Part shown: positions 1 through 6,257 of the stretch, piece by piece
Layout of the letters: every line of letters begins with the position of its first letter
Numbering within the stretch: the first letter of the stretch is position 1
NCBI GenBank assembly: GCA_029859555.1
Contig: JAOUCV010000092.1
Location: forward strand, 1-7,691
Direction: 5' to 3'
Length of the DNA stretch: 7,691 nucleotides
From: Gammaproteobacteria bacterium
Lineage (GTDB): Bacteria; Pseudomonadota; Gammaproteobacteria; UBA9214
Program-made: the position numbers and the translations under genes
The notes under the pieces: model-generated
The model's input: the letters and a program-made list of their open reading frames with translations, nothing else
Databases searched by the model: none
What the model was told of the DNA's origin: nothing

Positions 1-2
1 TC

Positions 3-2174
3 ACCCTCACCGAGATAACCCGGAAAACACGCACACTGGAAACACCGGGAACAGACAGGGCGCTGGCCAGAGAAGAATTCACAAGCAGCCCGCTTTACCA
101 CAACCTGCTGATCAGCAGTGATGCTGCCACCACGGCATTGCAGATTAATTTCAAACGCGATGACACCTATCACGCGCTGCTTGAGCGGCGTGATCTGTTA
201 CGGGAAAAACGCCTCAATAACACCCTCACAGCCGCGGAAGAATCTGAACTCGCCAGCGTTTCGCGGCAGTTTGATGAATACAGTGACGGCCTGCTTGAGC
301 AACAAAGCGGGGATATTCTGGCGGTCCGCAATATCCTCGACAGGCACCGCGAGCATGCAGTATTGCATCTTGGCGGCGTCCCCATGATAGTCGCGGATTC
401 CATCGAATTCATCCGCCATGACCTGGTTATTTTTGGTCTCGGGGTACTGTGTTTTCTCTTCATTATTCTCGCCACGGCATTTCGAAAACCGCGCTGGGTG
501 CTACTGCCCATGATGACCTGTCTTGTTACCGGGCTCATCATGGTTGGCTACCTGGGACTGACTGACTGGGCGGTAACCGTGGTCTCCTCCAATTTTATTT
601 CACTGCTGCTGATAATCACCCTGTCACTGACTATTCACCTGATAGTCCGCTATCGCGAACTGCATGCAGACAGTCCTTCTGCCAGCCAGTATGCGCTGGT
701 TCGCGAAACAGTCAGGACCAAGGTATCGTCCTGCTTCTACACCGCCATCACCACTATCGTCGCCTTTGGCTCCCTGCTGTTCAGCGGCATACGCCCGGTG
801 ATCGATTTCGGCTGGATGATGGCTTTCGGAATCGCACTCGCTTTTGTACTGGCATTCACCCTGTTCCCTGCCTCGCTGATGTTTCTGCAACCCGGCCAGC
901 CTTCTTCAAGACGCGATATCACAGCTGCCATCACCGGCTTTTTCGCACGCCTGATCAGACGCTACAGTCGCACAACATTGCTTTTATTCATCGTCATTAT
1001 TGCGCTCAGCATTGCCGGCATAACCCGGCTCGGCGTCGAGAACCGCTTCATTGACTATTTCAAGGAATCAACAGAAATTTACCAGGGCATGGCACTGATC
1101 GATCGCAGGCTCGGTGGCACAACTCCCCTCGATGTCATCATTGATGCACCCCCTGAACCTGCCGCCATTGAGGAGCAATACGAGGACTATACAGACGAAC
1201 CCTTCATGGATGATCTTTTCACGACGACAGACGAAGATGCGGGTATCACCGGCACCAGCTTCTGGTTCAACTCATACGGACTAAAAGATGCCAGCGCTAT
1301 TCATGATTATCTTGACAGTCTTCCCGAGACCGGCAAGGTGCTGTCTGTGGTGACAACAACACGCATGCTTGAGAGTCTCAATGAAGGCAAACCCATTGAC
1401 GATTTTTTTCTGTCAATCCTCTATAAGAAACTGCCAAACGACATAAAGGAATCATTGTTTTCACCCTATATGTCTGAAGACGGCAACCAGCTGCGCTTCG
1501 GAATACGCGTCTTCGAATCTGACCCGTCGCTGAAACGTGAACAACTTATCCGCAAGATTCGCCACTACCTGGTCGAGGAAACCGGGCTCGCTGAAGAACA
1601 GGTGCATGTTTCCGGTATGCTGGTACTCTACAACAATATGTTGCAGAGCCTGTTTCACTCACAGATACTGACTCTCGGCGTGGTATTCACTGCAATCATG
1701 CTGATGTTCGTAATCTCGTTTCGCAGTCTCGGCATGGCGTTTATAGCCATCATCCCGAATATCGTTGCCGCCGCCCAGGTACTGGGACTGATGGGCTGGC
1801 TGGGAATATCACTGGACATAATGACCATCACCATAGCCGCAATCGTAATCGGTATCGCGGTTGATAACACCATCCATTACGTACACAGGTTTACACGGGA
1901 ATTCAGCAAGGACCGCAACTACTGGGCTAGCGTGGAACGCTGCCACAACAGTATTGGTCGCGCCATGTACTATACCGCCATCACCATTATGCTCGGCTTC
2001 ACCATTCTTTCGCTTTCCAACTTCGTACCGACCATCTATTTTGGTTTACTGACCGGCTTTTCCATGCTGGTCGCACTGTTCGCCGACCTGACCTTGCTGC
2101 CGGTGCTGCTTGTTACCCTCAAGCCACTGGGCCCCGAACATAAAGCAGACATCAGGACCCGGGCTGTATCCTGA
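3..2174 (+). CDS. RND superfamily (MMPL-type) exporter, 5' end outside the window
   Basis: This is an inner-membrane, proton-driven exporter of the RND/MMPL (COG1033-like) type; its substrate is unknown. The frame is open from base 3, giving 723 visible residues, and no true start is visible. The TTG at 138 lies inside conserved sequence (the stretch before it reads SPLYHNLLISSDAATTALQI, typical of the first extracytoplasmic loop), so it is not the start. Visible residues 1-138 are the end of the first periplasmic domain. Five hydrophobic segments follow at about 141-300, then a helix at 325-340 that opens the second repeat, a second periplasmic domain (about 345-552), and a final bundle from 553 to 705. 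That bundle contains GIAVDNTIHYVHRF (about 617-630), the family's conserved acidic helix motif and likely proton path. A strongly acidic stretch lies at about 384-413. Full family members are usually about 780-900 residues, so perhaps 60-180 are missing. No partner gene is visible. The family is certain; the substrate cannot be inferred. Confidence 0.92.
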   Translation, partial: TLTEITRKTRTLETPGTDRALAREEFTSSPLYHNLLISSDAATTALQINFKRDDTYHALLERRDLLREKRLNNTLTAAEESELASVSRQFDEYSDGLLEQQSGDILAVRNILDRHREHAVLHLGGVPMIVADSIEFIRHDLVIFGLGVLCFLFIILATAFRKPRWVLLPMMTCLVTGLIMVGYLGLTDWAVTVVSSNFISLLLIITLSLTIHLIVRYRELHADSPSASQYALVRETVRTKVSSCFYTAITTIVAFGSLLFSGIRPVIDFGWMMAFGIALAFVLAFTLFPASLMFLQPGQPSSRRDITAAITGFFARLIRRYSRTTLLLFIVIIALSIAGITRLGVENRFIDYFKESTEIYQGMALIDRRLGGTTPLDVIIDAPPEPAAIEEQYEDYTDEPFMDDLFTTTDEDAGITGTSFWFNSYGLKDASAIHDYLDSLPETGKVLSVVTTTRMLESLNEGKPIDDFFLSILYKKLPNDIKESLFSPYMSEDGNQLRFGIRVFESDPSLKREQLIRKIRHYLVEETGLAEEQVHVSGMLVLYNNMLQSLFHSQILTLGVVFTAIMLMFVISFRSLGMAFIAIIPNIVAAAQVLGLMGWLGISLDIMTITIAAIVIGIAVDNTIHYVHRFTREFSKDRNYWASVERCHNSIGRAMYYTAITIMLGFTILSLSNFVPTIYFGLLTGFSMLVALFADLTLLPVLLVTLKPLGPEHKADIRTRAVS

Positions 2175-2240
2175 TACAGGTTATCCAGCCAGCCATCGAT
2201 ACTGCAGTTACTCCGATAATATTTTCTACTGTTAATGCAC

Positions 2241-2258
2241 GCCTGGCGCACGCCAGGC
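2241..2258. terminator. Perfect stem-loop between convergent genes, candidate bidirectional terminator without a U tract
   Basis: GCCTGGC at 2241-2247 pairs perfectly with GCCAGGC at 2252-2258 around the tetraloop GCAC, giving a compact, GC-rich 7-bp hairpin. It is the only strong structure in the 106-base gap between the exporter stop and the stop of the CBS-domain gene, where both transcripts should end. Neither side carries a run of T, so it is not a textbook intrinsic terminator. It could protect 3' ends or work with Rho. A 10-bp perfect palindrome, CTTGATCAAG, follows at 2264-2273. Confidence 0.45.
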
Positions 2259-2280
2259 AGCCGCTTGATCAAGGCCTGTG

Positions 2281-2682
2281 TCAGCTGTCGAGCAGGCCAT
2301 CCAGCAGCATCTCCGCATAACCGATCATGCCCCGCAATTCGCCAGAATAAGTAACCGGCGCATAGGAAAACCCCAGCCGGTGGAACAGGCGTGCGCAATA
2401 ACGAATATCCATTTCCGGATCGACACTCACTACCGGTTTGCTCATGATTTCATAAATATTGACCCGCTCCGGGGAACGATCAACCGCCAGTACATCCCGG
2501 GCAATATCCGAGAGCAGCACGATACCGTATTCATCATTCGCATGACGCTTGTCTACTATCAGTACAACAGAACCCGAGGACTTCATAACAGACAGCGCCT
2601 CATTAACCATTATCAAGCCGTCCACCAGCTGGTAGTTGTTCGTCATAACGTCCTTGACACGCACGGGTTCGACTTCACTCAC
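2281..2682 (-). CDS. Two-CBS-domain protein (putative nucleotide-sensing regulator of the DUF1538 pair)
   Basis: This is a soluble cytoplasmic protein of 133 residues that consists almost entirely of a CBS pair (Bateman module). CBS1 spans about residues 8-63 and includes KDVMTNN and the usual GIVLLSDIARD ending. CBS2 spans about 75-130 and includes IYEIMSKPVVSV and ends GMIGYAEML. CBS pairs commonly bind AMP, ADP, ATP or related ligands and regulate transporters or enzymes; no catalytic domain is attached here. The start is GTG, chosen because it overlaps the stop of the P-II-like gene as GTGA and has GGAGG seven bases upstream (2690-2694). Such coupling implies fixed-ratio synthesis of the two small proteins. 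Position at the end of the DUF1538 operon suggests it regulates that transporter; this is inference. Ligand specificity cannot be read from the sequence. Confidence 0.9.
   Translation of the reverse strand: MSEVEPVRVKDVMTNNYQLVDGLIMVNEALSVMKSSGSVVLIVDKRHANDEYGIVLLSDIARDVLAVDRSPERVNIYEIMSKPVVSVDPEMDIRYCARLFHRLGFSYAPVTYSGELRGMIGYAEMLLDGLLDS
2679..2682 (-). other. GTGA start/stop overlap (translational coupling)
   Basis: The TGA stop of the P-II-like gene and the GTG start of the CBS gene overlap by four bases. The CBS gene also has its own strong Shine-Dalgarno sequence, GGAGG, at 2690-2694, inside the end of the upstream gene. Confidence 0.85.
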
Positions 2683-3029
2683 AGCTTGTCCTCCACGGCA
2701 TCATGCAATTTGCTGATTTGCCGATTGGCACCGACTATATCTTCAACATCCAGCTGGAAGGCAATGCCGGCCCCCGGGGAAGCCTCGAATTTCCCGACTT
2801 CGGCAATGTGTTCGATAACTTTCCGACTTAAATGCTCCTCTACAAGAAACATCAGCATATCCCGCGCCGTTTCCAGCTCAAGACCAAAAAAAGTCTTTAC
2901 GGTTTCAATACCTTCGCCGCGCACCTGGTTAACCACCGTCGCTCCGGTTGCGCCGGCACTACGCGCTGCCCGCATCAGCTTGTCTGTCTTTTTATCTTCT
3001 ACCAGCGCAATAATAAGTTTGAAGTGCAT
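2679..3029 (-). CDS. Divergent P-II-like (GlnB/GlnK-fold) signalling protein next to DUF1538 genes
   Basis: This 116-residue protein has the length and segment pattern of the P-II family: an opening strand (MHFKLIIALVEDKKTDKLM), a GATGATVVNQVRGEG turn before the T-loop (residues 27-40), an EEHLSRKVIEHIAE helix (64-77) and a B-loop-like PGAGIAFQLDVEDIVG (85-100). It differs from classical GlnB in ways I can see. The T-loop is short and has no Tyr at the uridylylation position, the GDGK nucleotide loop has become GAGI, and the C-terminal RIRTGE segment is replaced by ANRQIS. P-II proteins form trimers that bind adenylates or small ligands and plug or regulate transporters. I infer it controls the neighbouring DUF1538 proteins rather than glutamine synthetase. 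Start: ATG at 3029 with GAGAGG nine bases upstream (3039-3044). An in-frame TTG two codons earlier is too close to that site. Confidence 0.85.
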   Translation of the reverse strand: MHFKLIIALVEDKKTDKLMRAARSAGATGATVVNQVRGEGIETVKTFFGLELETARDMLMFLVEEHLSRKVIEHIAEVGKFEASPGAGIAFQLDVEDIVGANRQISKLHDAVEDKL

Positions 3030-3131
3030 AATCAATTACCTCTCTGAAAAAACTGAACGGTTGCGGGCATTTTCCTTGCGAACCGCCGTATATTTAATCG
3101 TGAAAACAGCACGTCCTGCCGTCTCTGTAGC
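3030..3131 (-). other. 102-base gap within the minus-strand block, with the P-II ribosome binding site
   Basis: This is the only sizeable gap in a block whose other junctions overlap. It holds a clear GAGAGG ribosome binding site at 3039-3044 for the P-II-like gene and an A+T-rich patch at 3089-3099. No convincing terminator and no good paired -35/-10 boxes are seen. It could allow separate expression or differential mRNA stability of the two sensor genes, but nothing here proves it. Confidence 0.4.
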
Positions 3132-3947
3132 CTACTCATCATGGCTGTCCCCGGCTGCTTCGAGCCGCATCTGTCTGTTCAAATTCCTGCGCGCACGCCA
3201 TTCACCGAGCTGCGCATAGCCCATCACTGTCATAATAGGAAACAAACTGGCGAATGCAATCAGGCCAAAACCATCAATCAACGCACTGCGCCCTGGAATA
3301 TTACTGGCAAGCCCGAGACCGAGCGCGGTAACCAGCGGCACGGTAACGGTAGAGGTAGTCACACCACCTGAATCATAGGCCAGCGCGACAATCATACGCG
3401 GCGCATACAGGGTCTGAAGAATGACGACAATATAACCGGAGATAATATAGTAATGCAGCGGCGTACCCGTAACGATTCGAAAAGCACCCAGTGCAATACC
3501 GGCAGCCACGCCGACGGCCACGGCCACGCGCAGCCCCCAGACTGTGACAGCGCCACCTGATACCTGCTGTGCCTTGATGGCAACTGCAATCAGTGCCGGC
3601 TCGGCCACCGTTGTAGCAAAACCTATCGCCGCAGCAAACAGGTAAACCCAGGCATAGTCATCCCATCGCAAGCTACCCGAAAGCACCCCGGCTGTCTGCT
3701 TGATAAAATCCGGATCAGTCAGCTGCTGCGCCATCAGCTTTCCAACTGGAAACAATGCCACCTCCAGCCCTACCAGGAACAGCGTCAACCCGATCAGTAC
3801 GTAGACAAACCCGGTCAGCACCCGTTTCAACTTGGTAACTCTCTGTCGCAGCACCAGCACCTGAAAGCCAAAAATAATAAGCACGATCGGTAACACATCC
3901 GTGATCGTCGACAAGCCGGTATCCAGTATTTTTTGTAGCAAGTCCAT
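3132..3947 (-). CDS. DUF1538 integral membrane protein, second subunit (UmpB-like, putative cation/proton antiporter)
   Basis: This 271-residue, strongly hydrophobic inner-membrane protein belongs to the DUF1538 family. Hydrophobic segments lie at about 15-34, 42-61, 100-122, 140-158, 166-181, 198-215 and 224-243. Family hallmarks are GLEVALFPVG (60-69), GFATTVAEPALIAV (109-122) and [19 protein letters not shown] (192-210); the last is identical in the upstream paralogue. It carries a soluble, basic then acidic tail (about 248-271, rich in R and ending DSHDE) that the paralogue lacks. DUF1538 pairs have, from memory, been reported as a two-component Na+(Li+,K+)/H+ antiporter in Halomonas; I cannot verify orthology here. 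The ATG shares its A with the TGA of the preceding gene (TGATG at 3945-3949) and has no clear ribosome site, so translation is probably coupled. Conserved D192, E115 and E62 are candidate ion or proton residues (inference). Confidence 0.88.
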   Translation of the reverse strand: MDLLQKILDTGLSTITDVLPIVLIIFGFQVLVLRQRVTKLKRVLTGFVYVLIGLTLFLVGLEVALFPVGKLMAQQLTDPDFIKQTAGVLSGSLRWDDYAWVYLFAAAIGFATTVAEPALIAVAIKAQQVSGGAVTVWGLRVAVAVGVAAGIALGAFRIVTGTPLHYYIISGYIVVILQTLYAPRMIVALAYDSGGVTTSTVTVPLVTALGLGLASNIPGRSALIDGFGLIAFASLFPIMTVMGYAQLGEWRARRNLNRQMRLEAAGDSHDE

Positions 3948-3949
3948 CA
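3945..3949 (-). other. TGATG stop/start overlap between the two DUF1538 genes
   Basis: On the minus strand the stop TGA of the first gene and the start ATG of the second share one base. With no obvious Shine-Dalgarno sequence before the second gene, reinitiation by the same ribosome is likely. This fits two subunits made in equal amounts. Confidence 0.85.
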
Positions 3950-4678
3950 GATAATCATGCCGTAGCCCATGACAAATATAATCGGCGTTAACGAGGCAAA
4001 GGCAATCAGCCCAAAACCGTCAACCATCGGGTTGCGTCCCTTGATACTGCTCGCCAGGCCTACACCCAGTGCGGTAACCAGCGGCACTGTCACCGTTGAT
4101 GTGGTCACGCCACCTGAATCATAGGCAATGCCGATAATCTCCTGCGGGGCAAAAAACGTCATAATCACGACACCGGCATAACCACCCATGATCAGGTACT
4201 GGATTGGCCAGCCACGAAGGATACGGAACACACCGATTACGATAGCCACCCCCACTGAAATGGCCACAGTCAATCTGAGTCCAAGCGCATAGTCCGCCAT
4301 TACTGCCTTGTCGGTCGCAATTGCCCCGTCACGTGCAGCAATAACAGCTGCCTTTGCTGTGACTGCCGTCAGCGCAGGTTCGGCAATGGTAGTACCAAAC
4401 CCCAGCGCAAAGGCAAACAGCAGCAACCAGAACACATTACCCTTGCGGGCAAAGGCATAGGCAATGGATTCACCAATTGGAAACAGCGCCTGCTCCAGGC
4501 CACGAATAAAAAAAGTAAGCCCGAAAATGACCAGCCCACAACCTGCCAGAATTCTGCCGAAATCCGGCACCGGCTGCCTGATTACAAATATCTGGAAAAA
4601 TGCCACGACCAGGATGATTGGCAGCAAATCACGAAAGCTTGATAGCAAAGAACCGGCAAATACTCGTAGTTGTTCCAA
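3947..4678 (-). CDS. DUF1538 integral membrane protein, first subunit (UmpA-like, putative cation/proton antiporter)
   Basis: This is a 243-residue multi-spanning inner-membrane protein of the DUF1538 family and first gene of the minus-strand block. Hydrophobic segments lie at about 18-33, 42-60, 82-106, 133-152, 160-178, 193-211 and 222-243. It has the same hallmarks as its neighbour at matching places: [10 protein letters not shown] (60-69), [14 protein letters not shown] (93-106) and [19 protein letters not shown] (187-205). The two proteins therefore come from a duplication and most likely form a heteromer. An extra charged segment, [17 protein letters not shown] (114-130), is absent from the paralogue. 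It ends abruptly in the last helix, with no soluble tail. The start is TTG, chosen because GGAG lies five bases upstream (4684-4687). The role as part of a Na+(Li+,K+)/H+ antiporter is inferred from my memory of the UmpAB report; family membership is clear. Confidence 0.87.
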   Translation of the reverse strand: MEQLRVFAGSLLSSFRDLLPIILVVAFFQIFVIRQPVPDFGRILAGCGLVIFGLTFFIRGLEQALFPIGESIAYAFARKGNVFWLLLFAFALGFGTTIAEPALTAVTAKAAVIAARDGAIATDKAVMADYALGLRLTVAISVGVAIVIGVFRILRGWPIQYLIMGGYAGVVIMTFFAPQEIIGIAYDSGGVTTSTVTVPLVTALGVGLASSIKGRNPMVDGFGLIAFASLTPIIFVMGYGMII

Positions 4679-4800
4679 CGCTACTCCGTTTTACTTATAT
4701 CAGCGCCCGCCAGCCATCCGGAATCCGGACCGGGGGACTACAAGTCAGATGCATATGAAAGATACTTTTTTACAGTGCGTACTAAATCACATGTCACTTC

Positions 4801-4835
4801 AGCAGGCAAAGGATATCAATTTTATGATGCCTGCT
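4801..4835. repeat. 8-bp perfect inverted repeat, candidate operator or hairpin
   Basis: AGCAGGCA at 4801-4808 is the exact reverse complement of TGCCTGCT at 4828-4835, with a 19-base A+T-rich spacer. Half-sites are about 27 bases apart centre to centre, roughly 2.5 helical turns. The right arm runs into TGCTATACAGCA, another near-palindrome. The site is central in the divergent region, as expected of a shared operator, but no regulator gene is in the window. Confidence 0.5.
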
Positions 4836-4925
4836 ATACAGCACTCTATTTGTAGCTGATTTTATAGGGCAGGCTCTTGACGATAATCAAGTAAGCCGCT
4901 AATTAATTCATCAGTCCTGCTCTCC

Positions 4926-4943
4926 CTGCATGTAATAATGCAG
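4926..4943 (+). repeat. CTGCAT-N6-ATGCAG dyad directly in front of the permease start
   Basis: A perfect 6-bp inverted repeat (4926-4931 and 4938-4943) around GTAATA ends two bases before the ATG at 4946. It occupies the place where a ribosome binding site should be, and none is seen. It could be an operator, or a small hairpin acting on translation. It also contains ATG TAA at 4930-4935 and a second out-of-frame ATG at 4938. Confidence 0.55.
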
Positions 4944-4945
4944 AT

Positions 4946-6211
4946 ATGGCTGCCAGCGATCACAGCACTGAAACACAACCGGCCACTCTGAAGCGCGCCC
5001 TGTCGCTGCCACTGGTTACTTTCTACGGGCTGGGTAATATCCTCGGTGCGGGAATATACGTACTGGTCGGCAAGGTGGTGGGGCACGCCGGGATGTATGC
5101 GCCGCTGTCATTCCTGCTCGCAGCACTGCTGGCCAGCCTGTCAGCCTTTGCCTATGCCGAGCTCTCGGCACGGTTCCCGTTAAGCGCCGGGGAAGCTGTC
5201 TATGTACAGGAAGGCATCGGCATAGAGTCGATCTCACGACTGGTCGGGCTGCTGATCGTGCTGGCCGGGGTGGTATCGGCAGCCACCATCCTGCGGGGAT
5301 TCACCGGCTACCTGCAGGTCTTTTTTCCCATCCATGACGCCGCAGTGCTGCTGGTCTTGTCCCTGCTGCTGGGCGGAATTGCCGCCTGGGGCATCAGTGA
5401 ATCCGTACTGGTCGCGGCCGTAATTACCCTGATAGAAATCACCGGTTTGCTCATTATCATCGGTGTTGCCTCTCCCGGGCTGATAGAGCTGCAAGCAGTG
5501 GCTGCTGATTTCTCACCGTTGGCAGAGTTCGGTGTCTGGCAGGGCATATTTATCGGCGGATTCCTGGCCTTTTATGCCTTCATCGGCTTTGAGGATATGG
5601 TGAATGTAGCAGAAGAAGTGCAACATCCCCGCCGCAACCTGCCACGGGCGATCCTGATCGCGCTGGCGCTTTCATCGGTACTGTACTTTCTGGTGGCACT
5701 GGCGGCAGTCACCAGCGTATCCGGCACACAACTGGCGACTTCGGATGCCCCGCTGGCCTATCTGTATCAACAGATTACCGGCAGGGAGCCGGTTTTAATC
5801 ACCCTGATCAGTATGCTCGCCGTCATCAACGGTGCCCTGATCCAGATCATCATGGCCTCACGCGTCTGTTACGGCATGGGGAGAAAACGCTGGCTGCCGT
5901 CTGTATTTGCGCTGGTACATGCAACTACACGTACACCGGTATTCGCAACAGGGGTTGTAGCGTTACTGGTACTGATGATGGCACTGTGGCTACCGCTGGA
6001 GACGCTGGCGAAAGCGACCAGCTATTTCCTGCTGGTGGTTTTTTCACTGATTAATCTGTCGCTATGGCGCCTCAAGAAACGCCAACCACACCCTGCCGGC
6101 GTCATTCGTGTACCGATCTGGGTGCCGGTATGCGGTTTCTTCGCCTCAACCTTGTTCGCAACTATTCAGCTGATACAGGACCTGATCAGCTGGAATCAGC
6201 TGCCTGGCTAA
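4946..6211 (+). CDS. APC superfamily amino-acid permease (PotE/COG0531 type)
   Basis: This 421-residue inner-membrane protein has the amino acid-polyamine-organocation fold. After a short polar N-terminus, helix 1 carries the broken-helix motif GLGNILGAGIYVL (28-40), which in the family contacts the substrate backbone. Helix 6 carries FYAFIGFEDMVNVAEEV (209-225), followed by HPRRNLPRAI (227-236), the cytoplasmic signature of this group. About eleven hydrophobic segments are visible, the last near 391-411, so it may lack the usual twelfth. It probably moves an amino acid or a related amine by proton symport or exchange; the substrate cannot be told. The ATG at 4946 is the only good start: upstream the frame meets TAA at 4904 with no ATG, GTG or TTG between. 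It has no Shine-Dalgarno sequence and abuts a dyad. It is divergent from the DUF1538 operon and has no co-directional neighbour. Confidence 0.9.
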   Translation: MAASDHSTETQPATLKRALSLPLVTFYGLGNILGAGIYVLVGKVVGHAGMYAPLSFLLAALLASLSAFAYAELSARFPLSAGEAVYVQEGIGIESISRLVGLLIVLAGVVSAATILRGFTGYLQVFFPIHDAAVLLVLSLLLGGIAAWGISESVLVAAVITLIEITGLLIIIGVASPGLIELQAVAADFSPLAEFGVWQGIFIGGFLAFYAFIGFEDMVNVAEEVQHPRRNLPRAILIALALSSVLYFLVALAAVTSVSGTQLATSDAPLAYLYQQITGREPVLITLISMLAVINGALIQIIMASRVCYGMGRKRWLPSVFALVHATTRTPVFATGVVALLVLMMALWLPLETLAKATSYFLLVVFSLINLSLWRLKKRQPHPAGVIRVPIWVPVCGFFASTLFATIQLIQDLISWNQLPG

Positions 6212-6218
6212 TCCGGAT

Positions 6219-6243
6219 AAAAAAGCTTGCGCCTTGTCAGCGC
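6219..6243 (-). terminator. Weak candidate terminator of the carboxykinase/small-protein transcript
   Basis: Read on the minus strand, GCGC (6240-6243) and GCGC (6229-6232) can pair around a seven-base loop, followed after AAGC by six T (6219-6224). The stem is only four base pairs, so efficiency would be low. Its place just after the small-protein stop and the run of T are the reasons for listing it. It also lies eight bases after the permease stop, in the convergent gap 6212-6257. Confidence 0.3.
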
Positions 6244-6257
6244 GATTAAAACCCCGG

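Larger units (their letters stand above)
4679..4945. promoter_or_regulatory. Divergent control region between the DUF1538 operon and the APC permease
   Basis: This 267-base A+T-enriched region separates two divergent transcription units, so both promoters should lie here. I see no credible gene in it. It contains two clear dyads, described separately (4801-4835 and 4926-4943), the imperfect palindrome TGCTATACAGCA at 4832-4843, and the palindrome TCCGGAATCCGGA near 4717-4729. Candidate promoter pieces are TTGACG at 4877-4882 and GATAAT at 4882-4887 on the plus strand, and TAAAAT and TTGATA on the minus strand around 4811-4824. None forms a good -35/-10 pair with standard spacing, so no promoter is called. 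The ribosome site of the minus-strand gene is GGAG at 4684-4687. Confidence 0.6.

Noticed and set aside
138..140. TTG as start of the RND exporter
   Set aside because: The frame continues to base 3 and the residues before the TTG match conserved exporter sequence, so the gene begins outside the window.
3033..3035. TTG two codons before the P-II-like ATG
   Set aside because: The Shine-Dalgarno sequence is only three bases from the TTG but nine from the ATG at 3029, and the family typically starts directly at the first strand.
3100..3122. Possible terminator after the second DUF1538 gene
   Set aside because: The best stem near CAGGACGTGCTG has mismatches and almost no loop, and is followed by only four T. 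It is not convincing.
2278..3219. 313-codon plus-strand open frame
   Set aside because: It lies antisense to the CBS, P-II and DUF1538 genes, which have clear family features. Its translation is rich in Ser, Arg and His, has no recognisable domain, and no supported start.
4464..4859. 131-codon plus-strand open frame reaching into the divergent region
   Set aside because: It overlaps the first DUF1538 gene antisense, has low-complexity composition and no ribosome site. It is open by chance.
4877..4905. TTGACG as a sigma-70 -35 box for the permease
   Set aside because: At a 17-base spacing the -10 hexamer would be TAATTA, which matches the consensus at only two positions, so I do not call a promoter.
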